A DNA stretch of 64,000 bases from Aliiruegeria lutimaris (GCF_900099935.1 NZ_FNEK01000003.1:62001-126000); one strand, 5' to 3'. Shown: positions 21,505 to 35,310, numbered from the stretch's first letter. Notes: generated from the sequence alone by a model not told the origin. Translations and numbers: made by a program.

Positions 21505-22671
21505 ATGACCCCCGAAGCGCGCCTGGCTGCGGCCGCGGAAATCCTCGACGGTTATCTCGCGGGTGCGCCGGCGGAGAAGGTGTTGACCAACTGGGCACGC
21601 CGGAGCCGATTTGCCGGCTCGAAGGATCGTGCGACAGTGCGCGATCACGTGTTCGACGCCATACGCCGTCGCCGCTCGGCGGCGTGGCTTGGTGGGGCCG
21701 AAACGGGGCGCGGGCTGATCATCGGGTTGCTGCGCGCGCGCGGGCAGGATCCGGAAGCTTTCCTTACAGGTCAGGGCCATGCCCTTTCGCCGATGACGGA
21801 GGCAGAGCGCGTGGTGCCCGCCGCGCCGGCAGGCAATGTCGCGCTGGACTGCCCGGATTGGCTCGAAGCGGATATGCGCGACAGCCTTGGCGACGATTTC
21901 CGGCCCGTCATGGAAGGGATGCAGGAGCGCGCCGAGATTTTCGTCCGCGCGAACCTGTCCCTTGGGACGCGCGAGCAGGCGCAGGCGCGGCTGGCCGCGG
22001 AAGATGTCCAGTCGGAGCCCGAACCGCTTGCCGGGACGGCCCTGCGGCTCGGGCAGGGCGCGCGTCGGGTGCGGAATACGTCATGTTTTCAAGAGGGTTG
22101 GGTCGAGATCCAGGATGCCGCCTCGCAAGCCGTCGCCGAGGCGGTGCCGCTGCAACCGGGCGCGAGGGTGCTCGATTTCTGCGCTGGCGGTGGCGGCAAG
22201 GCGCTGGCGCTGGCAGCCCGAAGCGGGGAGCGGATCTTCGTTCACGATGCCGACCCCGGCCGGATGCGCGATATCCCGGAACGGGCGGCGCGGGCTGGGG
22301 CGCGGCTCGAGATCCTCGACGGGATGCAACTCGGCCGGAACGCGCCTTTCGACCTCGTGATTTCGGATGTGCCCTGTTCCGGCAGCGGCGCCTGGCGGCG
22401 GCAGCCGGAGGCCAAATGGCGTCTGGACCGAGCCGCGTTGGACCATCTCCAGACCGTTCGGCAGGAGATCCTTGACAGGGTTTGCCGGCTGGTCTGTCCC
22501 GGTGGCCTGATCGCCTACATGACCTGTTCCATGTTGCGGAGCGAGAACGAGGCGCAGGTGGAGGCGTTCTGTGCGGGCAACCCCGAATGGAACCTGGAGC
22601 TATGCCAGCGGTTTTCGCCATTGCAGGGCGGGGACGGGTTCTTTCTCGCATTGCTGCGACGGAACGCCTGA
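21505..22671 (+). CDS. RsmB-like RNA m5C methyltransferase
   Basis: A 388-residue NOL1/NOP2/Sun-type methyltransferase resembling RsmB, which makes 5-methylcytosine in 16S rRNA. An N-terminal NusB-like helical part is followed by the SAM-binding motif I (D-F-C-A-G-G-G-G-K). The two catalytic cysteines lie in D-V-P-C-S-G-S-G and in T-C-S-M. The start at 21505 has GGGAG nearby; the much longer in-frame extension is the antisense of the fusion-protein gene. The first residues resemble other alphaproteobacterial RsmB-like proteins. Target base is inferred from the family. Confidence 0.88.
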   Translation: MTPEARLAAAAEILDGYLAGAPAEKVLTNWARRSRFAGSKDRATVRDHVFDAIRRRRSAAWLGGAETGRGLIIGLLRARGQDPEAFLTGQGHALSPMTEAERVVPAAPAGNVALDCPDWLEADMRDSLGDDFRPVMEGMQERAEIFVRANLSLGTREQAQARLAAEDVQSEPEPLAGTALRLGQGARRVRNTSCFQEGWVEIQDAASQAVAEAVPLQPGARVLDFCAGGGGKALALAARSGERIFVHDADPGRMRDIPERAARAGARLEILDGMQLGRNAPFDLVISDVPCSGSGAWRRQPEAKWRLDRAALDHLQTVRQEILDRVCRLVCPGGLIAYMTCSMLRSENEAQVEAFCAGNPEWNLELCQRFSPLQGGDGFFLALLRRNA

Positions 22672-22715
22672 CCATGGTCGAAAGTCCGCCTGCCAAGGCA
22701 AAGATCCATTTTGCC

Positions 22716-22731
22716 TTAAGCGAGGATTAAC
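22716..22731. promoter_or_regulatory. CtrA-like binding box upstream of cckA
   Basis: The sequence is TTAA, seven bases, TTAAC: a perfect match to the alphaproteobacterial CtrA consensus TTAA-N7-TTAA(C). It lies about 50 bp before the favoured cckA start at 22780. CckA feeds the phosphorelay that controls CtrA, so a feedback loop is suggested. Binding is not shown. Confidence 0.5.
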
Positions 22732-22779
22732 GAATTGCGACCGAAATGTGTGGGAACCGAATCGCCCGGGAGAACCCTC

Positions 22780-25116
22780 TTGTCGCATACGGCGCTTGCC
22801 CCCGATCCCATTTCGCGCACCGCCGCCGGAATGTCCGCCCGCGTCCTGCACGTGGCGGTGTTCGCGCTTGTCCTGTTCGGGGTGGCTTTCTACGTCCCCG
22901 ATCCGGTGATCGGCCTGGTGATGTTCGGCGCGGGCGGCAGCCTTGCCGCGCTGACCTTGCTGATCCGTCTGTTCTCGGCCCGGGACAACATGCGCCAGAC
23001 AAAGGTCTCGGACGCGATTGCCCAGTTCATCGAGCATGATACCGCGCCGAGCTTCACCACCGACATCGATGGCGTGATCGAACATCGCAACAGGGCGGCA
23101 CGAGAGCGCTTCGGCATCGCCGAGCAGGCCGAGGAGACATTGGTACGCTGTCTGCGGGATCTCTTCGCCAACCCCTCCGCCGTGCTGATGCGGCTCCAGA
23201 ACCGGGCGGAGGCTCGGGGATCGGCCCGGGAGGATATCGTCACCCGGCGCGGCCACGTGCGACTTTTCGTGCACCAGGTCGACAGCGGGCGCTTCCTGTG
23301 GCGTCTTGAGGACCTGATCGAACGCAACCAGGCCGGGCGCGGGGTGGACAGTCTCAGCCTGCCTATGATGACGGTCAGCCGCTCCGGCACAGTTCTGTTC
23401 ATGAATGAATCGCTGCGGCGGATCCTCGGCGGTCGGGTCAAATCGCTCGAGCGCGTGTTCGACGATCTGCCGCTTGTTCCGAACGGGATTCACCGAGTGC
23501 ATGGCGCAGACGGCCCGTTGCGGGTGCGCGTGGTCGAGATCGATGGCGCCGGCGGACGGCAGGAGGTCTTCCTGATTCCCATCGGCGACGAAGAGCCGGA
23601 GGAGGTTACCGCGGCCGCGGCGCAGGCCGGGGATGGCGGAAGCCTGGATTCGCTGCCCGTGGCGCTTTTGAAACTCGATCGCGAAGGGCGAATCCTGTTT
23701 GCCAACCGTTCGGCACAAGACCTCTTCGGCGAGGCATCGCGGATCGGCCAGGAGTTTCACCATCTGGTCGAGGGGCTCGGTCGCTCGGTCAAGGATTGGC
23801 TGGCGGATGCCGCGGATGGGCGCGGCCTGGGGCGCCCGGAATTCGTCCGCGCAAGCGTTCCCGATCGCGAGCTCTATCTGCAGGTTTCGCTCGGAAGGTC
23901 GATCGAGGCTGGTCGGACGGTGCTGAGCGTGGTGATCAATGACGCCACCGAATTGAAAACGTTGGAGGCGCAATTCGTCCAGAGCCAGAAGATGCAGGCG
24001 ATCGGCCAGCTTGCCGGCGGTGTCGCGCATGATTTCAACAACCTTCTGACCGCGATCTCGGGGCATTGCGATCTGCTATTGCTGCGTCACGACCAAGGGG
24101 ACCAGGACTACGCGGACCTGGTACAGATCAACCAGAACGCCAACCGCGCCGCCAGCCTTGTCGGCCAGTTGCTCGCCTTCTCGCGCAAGCAGAACCTGCA
24201 GCCCGAGATCCTCGATCTGCGTGATACCTTGTCTGACCTGACCCACCTGCTGAACCGTCTTGTCGGCGAAAAGGTCACGCTGTCTCTGTCGCATGACCCG
24301 GGCCTGCGTCCGATCCGGGCGGACAAGCGCCAGTTGGAACAGGTGCTGATGAACCTCGTCGTGAATGCGCGTGACGCGATGTCGAACGGAGGAGAAATAC
24401 GCGTCTCCACCGAGGCGCGCTACTTCGCCGAAGCATTCGAGCGGGATCGTGCAACGGTCGCGCCCGGAGACTATGTCGTGGTAAAGGTCGAGGACGAAGG
24501 TGTTGGCATCCCGGCCGACAAGCTTGCAAAGATCTTTGAGCCATTCTTCACCACGAAACGCACGGGCGAGGGGACAGGTCTCGGTCTGTCGACGGCTTAC
24601 GGGATCATCAAGCAGACGGGTGGATATATCTTTGTCGACTCCTTCGTTGGTTCAGGTACGACATTCTCGCTCTACTTCCCTGCGTATGATCGAACGGAAG
24701 AAAAGGTTGCGGTGCAGGGCAAGACCGACAGAAGCCAGCAATACCAACATGGCGAAGGGGTTGTCCTTCTGGTCGAAGACGAGGCACCGGTGCGAGCCTT
24801 CGCATCGCGCGCCCTGCGGATGCGCGGCTACACCGTGCTGGAAGCAGAAAATGCCGAGGATGCGCTCGACACGTTGGCCGATCCGGAGCTGAAGGTGGAT
24901 GTCTTCGTGACGGATGTCGTCATGCCCGGCATGGACGGGCCGACCTGGGTGCGCAAGGCGTTGGTGGATCGTCCCGATGTGCAGGTCGTATTCATGTCCG
25001 GATATGCGGAGGACAGCTTCACCGACGAGCAATCGGCTATTGCGAACTCGGTCTTCCTGCCGAAGCCCTTCTCGCTCAACGAACTGACCCAGACTGTCCG
25101 CGATCAGATCCAGTGA
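22780..25116 (+). CDS. cckA: Hybrid histidine kinase CckA
   Basis: A 778-residue inner-membrane hybrid kinase that phosphorylates ChpT and so controls CtrA. Two membrane helices at the N terminus are followed by PAS-like regions, a HisKA domain with H417 in G-V-A-H-D-F-N-N, an HATPase with G-L-G-L-S, and a receiver with phospho-acceptor D712 in V-T-D-V-V-M-P-G. The TTG at 22780 is favoured because GGAG sits seven bases upstream and a CtrA-like box lies just ahead; the TTG at 22735 has a weaker site and would overlap that box. It is followed by recA after 256 bp. Confidence 0.92.
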   Translation: MSHTALAPDPISRTAAGMSARVLHVAVFALVLFGVAFYVPDPVIGLVMFGAGGSLAALTLLIRLFSARDNMRQTKVSDAIAQFIEHDTAPSFTTDIDGVIEHRNRAARERFGIAEQAEETLVRCLRDLFANPSAVLMRLQNRAEARGSAREDIVTRRGHVRLFVHQVDSGRFLWRLEDLIERNQAGRGVDSLSLPMMTVSRSGTVLFMNESLRRILGGRVKSLERVFDDLPLVPNGIHRVHGADGPLRVRVVEIDGAGGRQEVFLIPIGDEEPEEVTAAAAQAGDGGSLDSLPVALLKLDREGRILFANRSAQDLFGEASRIGQEFHHLVEGLGRSVKDWLADAADGRGLGRPEFVRASVPDRELYLQVSLGRSIEAGRTVLSVVINDATELKTLEAQFVQSQKMQAIGQLAGGVAHDFNNLLTAISGHCDLLLLRHDQGDQDYADLVQINQNANRAASLVGQLLAFSRKQNLQPEILDLRDTLSDLTHLLNRLVGEKVTLSLSHDPGLRPIRADKRQLEQVLMNLVVNARDAMSNGGEIRVSTEARYFAEAFERDRATVAPGDYVVVKVEDEGVGIPADKLAKIFEPFFTTKRTGEGTGLGLSTAYGIIKQTGGYIFVDSFVGSGTTFSLYFPAYDRTEEKVAVQGKTDRSQQYQHGEGVVLLVEDEAPVRAFASRALRMRGYTVLEAENAEDALDTLADPELKVDVFVTDVVMPGMDGPTWVRKALVDRPDVQVVFMSGYAEDSFTDEQSAIANSVFLPKPFSLNELTQTVRDQIQ

Positions 25117-25281
25117 TCGGAAACCTGTCTGTTGAGACGTTGCGAGGCGTCATGGCGGCGCTGAATGAACTCGGTGCTTCTCTACGGATCAAAAAACCGG
25201 TCACCTCGATTTCGGATGTGGATTTTCACCGGATGTTAACAGAGGCGCGCCATGAAGGATTTCGACAATATCTCTTGAATT

Positions 25282-25296
25282 GTTCTCAAAATGTTC
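25282..25296. promoter_or_regulatory. LexA (SOS) box 1 of recA
   Basis: GTTC, seven bases, GTTC: the alphaproteobacterial LexA consensus. It lies 76 bp before the recA ATG. Confidence 0.85.
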
Positions 25297-25307
25297 TCAT
25301 AACACGA

Positions 25308-25322
25308 GAACAAGGCAAGAAC
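25308..25322. promoter_or_regulatory. LexA (SOS) box 2 of recA, opposite orientation
   Basis: GAAC, seven bases, GAAC: the reverse complement of box 1. The two boxes are head-to-head with 11 bp between them. Confidence 0.8.
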
Positions 25323-25372
25323 ACGAGCAGTCATTGCCGCCACGACCGGTGTATGGAATAAGGACTGAAACA

Positions 25373-26437
<1,065 letters not shown>

Positions 26438-26467
26438 TCCGGCAACGGCTCCGACGAATTTGGTACG

Positions 26468-26505
26468 AAAACGGCGGTGGTCAACGCGCCCACCGCCGTT
26501 TTTTT
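26468..26505 (+). terminator. Intrinsic terminator after recA
   Basis: A 13-bp stem (26468-26480 with 26490-26502) and a nine-base loop, ending in a T-run. It separates recA from alaS. Confidence 0.88.
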
Positions 26506-26657
26506 GTCTGCGCCGCCGCAGGCGGCGCCCGGCCCAACGGGAGGAGCGCATCTTTGATGCGACGACGACGGGCGGGAGCAGCCCCGGCTGCGCGCATTCT
26601 GTGGACACCCCGCGCGCGTGCCGTTACATCTGCGCCGCAGATCCGCCGGAGACACAG

Positions 26658-29318
26658 ATGCCAAGCCTGAACGACATTCGCACGACCTTCCTCGACTACT
26701 TCCGCCGCCAGGGCCACGAGGTCGTCGACAGTTCCCCGCTCGTGCCCCGCAACGACCCGACCCTGATGTTCGCCAATTCGGGCATGGTTCAATTCAAGAA
26801 CCTGTTCACCGGGGTCGAACATCGCGACTACAACCGCGCAACCACAGCGCAGAAATGCGTTCGTGCCGGCGGCAAGCACAACGATCTCGACAACGTGGGC
26901 TACACCATGCGCCACCACACGTTTTTCGAGATGCTGGGCAATTTCTCCTTCGGCGATTATTTCAAAGAGCAGGCCATTCCCTTCGCCTGGGAACTGGTCA
27001 CCAAGGAACTGGGTATCGACAAGAACCGGCTGCTCGTGACGGTGTTCCACACCGACGACGAGGCCGCGGACCTGTGGAAGAAGGTTGCCGGCCTGCCGGA
27101 TGACCGGATTATCCGTATTCCGACCAATGACAATTTCTGGCAAATGGGCCCGACTGGCCCCTGCGGTCCCTGCACGGAGATCTTCTACGATCACGGCGAG
27201 CATATCTGGGGCGGCCCTCCGGGTTCTCCCGAAGAGGATGGCGACCGGTTCGTCGAGATCTGGAACCTCGTCTTCATGCAATACGAGCAGTTCGAGGATG
27301 GCACCCGCGTCGATCTGCCGAACCAGTCGATCGACACAGGCATGGGCATCGAACGCGTCGCAGCGTTGCTGCAGGGCACCAATGACAACTACGCCACCGA
27401 CCTGATGCGCTCGTTGATCGAGGCCTCGGCCAACCAGACCTCCTCCGATCCCGACGGCCCCGGCAAGACCCATCACCGGGTGATTGCGGATCACCTGCGC
27501 TCGACCTCCTTCCTCATCGCCGATGGCGTGATGCCGTCGAACGAGGGTCGCGGCTACGTGCTGCGCCGGATCATGCGCCGCGCGATGCGGCACGCGCATC
27601 TTCTCGGTGCCAAGGATCCGCTGATGCACCGGTTGGTGCCGGAACTCGTCCGCCAGATGGGTGGCGCCTATCCGGAATTGCAGCAGGCGCAGGCGCTGAT
27701 TTCCGAGACGCTGGAGACGGAAGAAACCCGTTTCCGCCAGACGCTCGACCGTGGTCTGAAGCTGCTGGATGACGAGCTTGCCAGGCTGCCCGACGGCGCC
27801 GAACTTCCGGGCGAGGCGGCGTTCAAGCTCTATGACACCTATGGCTTCCCGCTCGACCTGACGCAGGACGCGCTGCGCGAGAAGGACCGGACGGTCGACA
27901 CCGACGGCTTCGATGCCGCCATGGCCGAGCAGAAGGCCAAGGCCCGCGCGGCCTGGTCCGGTTCTGGCGAAACGAAGGACGCCGCCATCTGGTTCGACCT
28001 CGCGGAAGAACTGGGAAAGACAGATTTCCTTGGCTACGACACCGAGTCCGCCGAAGGGCAGGTTCTGGCCATCGTCCGCGACGGTGAGAAGCTGGGCGAG
28101 GCCAAGGAAGGCGACAAGGTTCAGATCGTCCTGAACCAGACGCCTTTCTACGCGGAATCCGGCGGCCAGGTGGGCGATACCGGCGTGCTGCGTTGCGACG
28201 GCGGCAAGGCCCGGATCACGGACACGCTGAAAACGGCCGGCATCTTCATTCACGTCGCCGAAGTAACCGAGGGCAGGATCGCGCCCGGCGCAGGGGCGGA
28301 ACTCGTGGTGGATCACGACCGCCGGGGGGCCATCCGCTCCAACCACTCCGCGACGCACCTGCTGCACGAGGCGCTGCGCGAGCGCCTGGGCGATCATGTC
28401 GCACAGCGCGGCTCGCTCAATGCGCCCGACCGGCTGCGCTTCGACTTCTCGCATAACCACGCGCTGAGCGCCGAAGACCTGTCGGAAGTCGAGGCCGAAG
28501 TGAACGCCTTCATCCGCCAGAACTCGAAGGTGGAAACCCGGATCATGACGCCCGATGACGCGCGCGCGATCGGTGCGCAGGCGCTCTTTGGCGAGAAATA
28601 CGGCGACGAGGTGCGCGTGGTTTCCATGGGCAAGGCGCCGACCGGCAAGGGCGCGGATGGCAACACCTGGTCCATCGAGCTTTGTGGCGGCACCCATGTG
28701 CGCCAGACCGGGGATATCGGTCTCTTCGTGGCGCTTGGCGACAGTGCGTCCAGTGCGGGCGTGCGCCGGTTCGAGGCGCTGACCGGCGAAGCGGCCCGGC
28801 AATATCTCGCGGGTCAGGACAAGCGCCTGTCCGAGGTCGCGGCGGCCGTGAAGGCGCCGCAGGCCGAGGTGGTTGACCGGGTGAAAAGCCTGGTCGAAGA
28901 GCGCAAGGCCATGCAGGCGGAGATCGCAAACTTGCGCAAGGAACTCGCTCTCGCGGGAGGCTCCGGCGCGGGTGCTGCCCAGGAAGTGAAGAAAATCAAC
29001 GGTGTGCCCTTCGTTGCCCAGGTCCTGCAGGGGGTCAATGGCAAGGATCTGCGCGGGTTGATCGACGAGCACAAGAACCGGATTGGCTCGGGGGCGGTGC
29101 TTCTCATCGCCGATGCCGATGGAAAGGCCGCCGTGGCCGCCGGGGTAACCAATGACATGACCGACAAGGTTTCAGCGGTCGACCTGGTCAAGGCGGCCGT
29201 CGCGGAACTGGGCGGCATTGGCGGCGGTGGCCGTCCCGATATGGCGCAGGGTGGCGGCAAGGATGCATCGAACGCTCCCGCGGCCATCAAGGCGGCCGAA
29301 GCGGTGATTGGAGGATAA
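26658..29318 (+). CDS. alaS: Alanyl-tRNA synthetase
   Basis: An 886-residue class II synthetase that charges tRNA-Ala. The N-terminal class II core begins with the usual M-P-S-L-N-D-I-R and contains the motif 2 region [13 protein letters not shown]. The editing domain carries the zinc/editing ligands H563, H567, C676 and H680, and a C-terminal coiled coil and C-Ala domain follow. GGAG lies seven bases before the ATG at 26658. Length matches the family. It sits between recA and a small DUF1330 gene three bases downstream. Confidence 0.98.
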   Translation: MPSLNDIRTTFLDYFRRQGHEVVDSSPLVPRNDPTLMFANSGMVQFKNLFTGVEHRDYNRATTAQKCVRAGGKHNDLDNVGYTMRHHTFFEMLGNFSFGDYFKEQAIPFAWELVTKELGIDKNRLLVTVFHTDDEAADLWKKVAGLPDDRIIRIPTNDNFWQMGPTGPCGPCTEIFYDHGEHIWGGPPGSPEEDGDRFVEIWNLVFMQYEQFEDGTRVDLPNQSIDTGMGIERVAALLQGTNDNYATDLMRSLIEASANQTSSDPDGPGKTHHRVIADHLRSTSFLIADGVMPSNEGRGYVLRRIMRRAMRHAHLLGAKDPLMHRLVPELVRQMGGAYPELQQAQALISETLETEETRFRQTLDRGLKLLDDELARLPDGAELPGEAAFKLYDTYGFPLDLTQDALREKDRTVDTDGFDAAMAEQKAKARAAWSGSGETKDAAIWFDLAEELGKTDFLGYDTESAEGQVLAIVRDGEKLGEAKEGDKVQIVLNQTPFYAESGGQVGDTGVLRCDGGKARITDTLKTAGIFIHVAEVTEGRIAPGAGAELVVDHDRRGAIRSNHSATHLLHEALRERLGDHVAQRGSLNAPDRLRFDFSHNHALSAEDLSEVEAEVNAFIRQNSKVETRIMTPDDARAIGAQALFGEKYGDEVRVVSMGKAPTGKGADGNTWSIELCGGTHVRQTGDIGLFVALGDSASSAGVRRFEALTGEAARQYLAGQDKRLSEVAAAVKAPQAEVVDRVKSLVEERKAMQAEIANLRKELALAGGSGAGAAQEVKKINGVPFVAQVLQGVNGKDLRGLIDEHKNRIGSGAVLLIADADGKAAVAAGVTNDMTDKVSAVDLVKAAVAELGGIGGGGRPDMAQGGGKDASNAPAAIKAAEAVIGG

Positions 29319-29321
29319 ACC

Positions 29322-29609
29322 ATGCCGGCTCTCTGGATTGCACATGTAACCGTGACCGACGAAGAGGCCTATCGCCGCTATGCCGCGATAGCCACCGTGG
29401 CGATTGCCGAACATGGCGGGAAGTTCATCGCGCGTGGCGGTCGCTTCGTTCAGCTGGAAGGAAAGGAACGGCCACGAAACGTGGTCGCCCGTTTCGACAG
29501 CGTGGAAGCGGCAGAAGCCTGTTATCGCTCTGAAAAGTATCAGGAAGCGCTCAGCCATGCGCGCGGTGCTTCCGAGCGCGAATTGCTGATCGTCGAGACC
29601 AGCGAGTAA
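29322..29609 (+). CDS. DUF1330 family protein
   Basis: A 95-residue protein of the DUF1330 (dimeric alpha/beta barrel) family. Motifs seen are H-V-T-V-T-D, E-A-Y-R-R-Y, a G-G-K-F-I-A-R-G-G strand turn, and R-F-D-S-V-E-A-A-E. The start lies three bases after the alaS stop, so the two genes form an operon. The family's biochemical role is not established. Confidence 0.88.
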   Translation: MPALWIAHVTVTDEEAYRRYAAIATVAIAEHGGKFIARGGRFVQLEGKERPRNVVARFDSVEAAEACYRSEKYQEALSHARGASERELLIVETSE

Positions 29610-29636
29610 CTGGCGCATGTCGGGGCGGGCCGCCCG

Positions 29637-30578
29637 TTACAGGCGGTCTTGTCCAGTCATCGGCGGCAGGACCCGTCTCATCAGCAGAAGCACGTAGCCC
29701 GAAACATCCGTCCCCCCTGTCATGAGCCAGGGGATATGGGCGCCGTGAACGGGAACGGTCCGGCACAGGAATGGCGTGCGAGACTGGACTTTGGCGAAAA
29801 AGGGCAGGGCAATGCCATTGTCTGCCTCGAAGAGGTCCCGGAGTATTCGACCGAAGGCCGCTCTTGGCTGTGGTTCCGTGAAACGCAGTCGGGCGCGGAG
29901 GTCCTGCTGGACGACATCGCCATCATCGAGCAGCTTCATGCCGAACCTGTTGGCAAATTGTACCTGTCCGCGCCGGTCAAGCGCGAAGATGGCGGTGTCT
30001 TCCGGTTCCATCCCCTCGCGAAGCACCGCGTTGTCAATGGCGAAGCGGCCGAGCATCCGGCAAACCTGCACCGAGTGGTGCAGGGTGGGTGTCAGTCGTT
30101 GCAGAAGGTTCTGCAATCGCCCTTCCAGCGCGTCGCGATCCTTTCGACGGACATTTCCACCGATCAGGGTCACGTGTGTCCGGTCTCGGGCAAGTACCGT
30201 GAAGGCTCCGCCGATGATATCTTCCTGGGGCCTGACCCAGTCATTGTAGAACTCGGTCTTTTCCATCTCCGCGTCCGAGATGGCGCTCGTGCTTCTCACT
30301 ACGCGTCCGGCCGTTGCAGAGAGATAGGCCGGTGCCCAGGCGTTCAAGGCACTGAAATGGCGCTCGAAACTGTCCATGAACTCCGGGTCGTAGCCGTGTT
30401 CCCTATAGCCGAGCGCGATATTGGAGCGGTAGTCATGGACGAAAAGATGCGTGCCGGAAATCCCGGACATCTCTGACAGCGCCTTCAGAAACCAATCCCA
30501 TTGCCGCTGGTCCAGCGCGGCCGCCTGGGCGAGATCGACGAGACGCCGATAGCCAATTTCCTTGGTTGAGATATTCAT
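29637..30578 (-). CDS. LuxR-family sensor-like protein lacking its HTH domain
   Basis: A 313-residue protein that matches the N-terminal sensor region of a family of Rhodobacteraceae LuxR-type regulators, including the signature T-E-F-Y-N-D-W-V-R-P-Q and a PAS-like part (A-I-F-A-L-D-R-R-G-Q-V). In relatives about 60 more residues form a LuxR helix-turn-helix. Here the stop comes exactly at that junction (M-T-G-Q-D-R-L end), and only 27 bp separate it from the convergent DUF1330 gene, so the DNA-binding part is missing, not just shifted in frame. It may be a defunct gene or a sensor that acts without DNA binding. Confidence 0.72.
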   Translation of the reverse strand: MNISTKEIGYRRLVDLAQAAALDQRQWDWFLKALSEMSGISGTHLFVHDYRSNIALGYREHGYDPEFMDSFERHFSALNAWAPAYLSATAGRVVRSTSAISDAEMEKTEFYNDWVRPQEDIIGGAFTVLARDRTHVTLIGGNVRRKDRDALEGRLQNLLQRLTPTLHHSVQVCRMLGRFAIDNAVLREGMEPEDTAIFALDRRGQVQFANRFGMKLLDDGDVVQQDLRARLRFTEPQPRAAFGRILRDLFEADNGIALPFFAKVQSRTPFLCRTVPVHGAHIPWLMTGGTDVSGYVLLLMRRVLPPMTGQDRL

Positions 30579-30677
30579 AGCAGCCCGATCCCGGCACTCG
30601 ACCGGTTACACACGTATTCGCTGCTATCAAATGGCCGGGTGCCGGCACAGCCGGAAATTCTCGATAGAGACAATCTG

Positions 30678-30712
30678 TGGCAGCCCGATGTCCGGTTGGG
30701 GCCGGGCTGCCA
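30678..30712 (-). terminator. GC-rich hairpin after typA
   Basis: A perfect 10-bp stem (30678-30687 with 30703-30712) just after the typA stop. There is no clear T-run, so it is a possible but not proven terminator. Confidence 0.45.
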
Positions 30713-30722
30713 CTATGCGCAA

Positions 30723-32546
<1,824 letters not shown>

Positions 32547-32857
32547 GTGCGGTGTCCTGTAAAACTTGGCCGCTCGGTACCGTGCGCGGGCGCGAAAGGC
32601 TAGGGCTGTTATCAAATTGTGCGCCTGGCGGCGCGTTCTTCTTGTGCGCGTGCCGCGCGGAGAGGGCCTCGGAGCTCACAAAAGCGCAGGCGCTTCGGAT
32701 CCGTCCGCGCTTGCCCCTGCTTGCGCCCTGCCGCGCTGCCGTTCAAGCAGAATGACGGTTTCCACGGCTTCGCCGCGGACCCTCCGGAATTCTGCTTGAG
32801 CGCCATCCCGTCCGGTCGCGGCGTTTGGGCCAGCGAGGACGGCTCCGAAGCGCAGGC
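32547..32857. other. typA-tyrS intergenic region with a long hairpin
   Basis: There is no convincing gene. The typA promoter should lie here. A long imperfect inverted repeat occupies 32739-32802: an outer perfect 11-bp pair (32743-32753 with 32789-32799), a GU-extended base, CGG/CCG pairs, and an inner seven-base-pair hairpin with one mismatch (32762-32768 with 32772-32778) around a TTC loop. No T-run follows. Confidence 0.6.
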
Positions 32858-34111
32858 TTAGCTGGAAAGCGTCACCAGGGCGTGGCGCTTCTTGCCGGCG
32901 GAGAGCTTGATCGGGGAGGCGAGTGCCGCCCGGTCGAGCAGGAGGCCGGCATCGGTGAGGGGTGCATCGTCGATGCGCGCGCCATTGTCTGCGATCAGGC
33001 GCTTGGCTTCCTTGCCGGATTTGGCGAGGCCCGAGCGGACGATGAGTTGAACAACGGAGATGCCGTCGCCGATTTCCGCGGCCGTGAGTTCGAGCGTCGG
33101 CAGATCATCGCCGATGCCGCCCTTTTCGAACACCTCGCGAGCCGTCGCTTCGGCGGCGGCGGCGGCGTCTGCGCCGTGGAGCAAGGTCGTGACCTCGTTG
33201 GCGAGCCGAATCTTGGCGTCGTTGATCTCGGACCCTTCAAGGGCACCGAGGCGCTCGCATTCCTCGATCGGCAGCTCTGTGTAGAGCTTGAGAAAGCGGC
33301 CGACATCGGCATCGGTCGTGTTGCGCCAGAACTGCCAGAACTCGTAAGGCGACAGCATGTCGCCATTGAGCCAGACAGCGCCGGAGAGCGACTTGCCCAT
33401 CTTCTTGCCGTCCGAGGTGGTCAGCAGAGGCGAGGTGAGGCCATAGATCTCCTGGTCCAGCACACGGCGGGTGAGGTCGATGCCGTTGACGATATTGCCC
33501 CACTGGTCCGATCCGCCCATCTGAAGCGCGCAGCCATAGCGGCGGTTCAGCTCCAGGAAGTCATAGGCCTGCAGGATCATGTAGTTGAATTCGAGGAAGC
33601 TCAGCGATTGCTCCCGGTCGAGCCGCGATTTCACGCTCTCGAACGAGAGCATGCGGTTGACCGAGAAGTGGCGGCCGATATCGCGCAGGAAATCGAGGTA
33701 GTTGAGATCGTCCAGCCACTCGGCATTGTTGATCATCAGCGCGCCAGTGTCGCTGTCATCATAGGAGACATAGGCCGAGAAGACCTGCTTGATGCCGGCG
33801 ATATTGTCGTCGATCTGTTCCGGTGTCAGCAATGGGCGCTCTTCGGCACGGAAGGAGGGGTCGCCCACCTTGGTCGTGCCGCCGCCCATCAGCGTGATCG
33901 GCTTGTGGCCGGTCTTCTGTAACCAGCGCAGCATCATGATCTGGATCAGCGAGCCGACATGGAGCGACTTGGCCGTCGCGTCGAAGCCGATATAGGCCGG
34001 CACCACACCGTTGATCATGGCGTCGTCCAGACCTTGCAGGTCTGTGCAGTCGGCCATGAAGCCGCGTTCGATCATCACGCGGATGAAGTCGGATTTCGGG
34101 TGGTAGGTCAT
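32858..34111 (-). CDS. tyrS: Tyrosyl-tRNA synthetase
   Basis: A 417-residue class I synthetase that charges tRNA-Tyr. The HIGH-type motif S-L-H-V-G-S is near residue 50, the tyrosine-pocket region G-G-S-D-Q-W-G is present, and K-K-M-G-K-S serves as the KMSKS loop. A C-terminal S4 RNA-binding domain (about residues 350-417) completes it. It is divergent from anmK, 72 bp apart. Length fits bacterial TyrRS of this type. Confidence 0.97.
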   Translation of the reverse strand: MTYHPKSDFIRVMIERGFMADCTDLQGLDDAMINGVVPAYIGFDATAKSLHVGSLIQIMMLRWLQKTGHKPITLMGGGTTKVGDPSFRAEERPLLTPEQIDDNIAGIKQVFSAYVSYDDSDTGALMINNAEWLDDLNYLDFLRDIGRHFSVNRMLSFESVKSRLDREQSLSFLEFNYMILQAYDFLELNRRYGCALQMGGSDQWGNIVNGIDLTRRVLDQEIYGLTSPLLTTSDGKKMGKSLSGAVWLNGDMLSPYEFWQFWRNTTDADVGRFLKLYTELPIEECERLGALEGSEINDAKIRLANEVTTLLHGADAAAAAEATAREVFEKGGIGDDLPTLELTAAEIGDGISVVQLIVRSGLAKSGKEAKRLIADNGARIDDAPLTDAGLLLDRAALASPIKLSAGKKRHALVTLSS

Positions 34112-34183
34112 GGGGCTTTCGGTCCATTCTCGTCTCGGGCGAATGGCGCTTTACTAACGGCGGCGGCGGGTGAGGGAAAGAGC

Positions 34184-35293
34184 ATGTTGAAACACGGCGT
34201 AATACCTGTGCTGGGAACAATGTCCGGCACCTCGCTCGACGGGGTGGACGCGGCGGTGATCGAGACCGACGGCGTTCGGATTGCGCACTTTGGTGAGCAT
34301 GGCTATCGCAGCTATTCGGATGCCGAGCGGGCGGTGCTGCGCGCGGCCCTCGGGCGCTGGCCGGGGCAGGAGGGCGTTGACGAGGCGGCCGCCCTGGTGG
34401 AGCAGGCCCATGCCGAGCTGATGGCCGGTTTCAACGATGTGGCGCTGGCCGGGTTCCACGGCCAGACCCTGGCGCATGAGCCGGACGGGCGCGGCACGCA
34501 TCAGGCGGGCGATGGCGCGGTGCTGGCCGAGGCGCTCGGCCTGCCGGTGGTTTGGGATTTTCGCAGCGCCGATGTGCAGCTGGGCGGGCAGGGGGCGCCG
34601 CTGGCGCCGGCCTTTCACTTCGCGTTGGCCAAGTGGATCAAGGCGGAGGAACCACTGGCCTTTCTCAACCTTGGCGGCGTCGGCAATGTGACATGGGTCG
34701 ACCCGACGAAAGCGGCGCCGGAGGAGGAAAACGCGCTTCTCGCCTTTGACACAGGGCCGGCCAACGCGCCGATCAATGACCTGGTGCAGGCGCGGCTTGG
34801 CCTGCCTTTCGACGAGAGCGGCAAGGTCGCGGCGCAGGGAGAAGTGTCGGCGGAACTGCTGGACCGGTTCGTCGAGCATTCCTGGTTCCTGAAAGTGCCG
34901 CCGAAATCGCTCGATCGGGACGATTTCGCCGCGCTCTCGGCCCAGGTTGCAGACCTGCCGACGGAAAGCGCGGCGGCGACCCTGACGGCGGCGGCGGCGG
35001 TTGCCGTGCTGCGGGGGGCGGAGTTCTTTCCGCGGCCCGTCAGCCGCCTGTTGGTGACCGGCGGCGGGCGCAACAACCTGGTGCTGATGGAAATGATTCG
35101 GGAAGGGATGGGGTGCAAGGTGGAGCCCGTCGAGGCGGTCGGCCTGAATGGCGACATGCTGGAAGCGCAGGCCTTCGCCTATCTGGCCGTCCGGGTGGCG
35201 CGCGGGTTGCCAACCTCGTTTCCGTCAACGACGGGCGTCGCGGCGGCCGTGGGCGGCGGCGAGATATCCTATCCGCAGTCCGGCGAGGCCTGA
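34184..35293 (+). CDS. anmK: Anhydro-N-acetylmuramic acid kinase
   Basis: A 369-residue cytoplasmic enzyme that cleaves and phosphorylates 1,6-anhydroMurNAc to MurNAc-6-phosphate during peptidoglycan recycling. The nucleotide-binding loop [12 protein letters not shown] is at the N terminus, and G-G-V-G-N, F-D-T-G-P and a C-terminal T-G-G-G-R-N motif follow. The start at 34184 follows GAGGGAAAG. It lies divergent from tyrS and convergent with the DUF985 gene, 17 bp away. Confidence 0.95.
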   Translation: MLKHGVIPVLGTMSGTSLDGVDAAVIETDGVRIAHFGEHGYRSYSDAERAVLRAALGRWPGQEGVDEAAALVEQAHAELMAGFNDVALAGFHGQTLAHEPDGRGTHQAGDGAVLAEALGLPVVWDFRSADVQLGGQGAPLAPAFHFALAKWIKAEEPLAFLNLGGVGNVTWVDPTKAAPEEENALLAFDTGPANAPINDLVQARLGLPFDESGKVAAQGEVSAELLDRFVEHSWFLKVPPKSLDRDDFAALSAQVADLPTESAAATLTAAAAVAVLRGAEFFPRPVSRLLVTGGGRNNLVLMEMIREGMGCKVEPVEAVGLNGDMLEAQAFAYLAVRVARGLPTSFPSTTGVAAAVGGGEISYPQSGEA

Positions 35294-35310
35294 CGAAGCC
35301 TTGCCGAGCC

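Noticed and set aside
25113-25361. 82-residue open frame over the recA promoter
   Set aside because: It starts with a GTG overlapping the cckA stop, covers both LexA boxes, and has no clear ribosome binding site or family.
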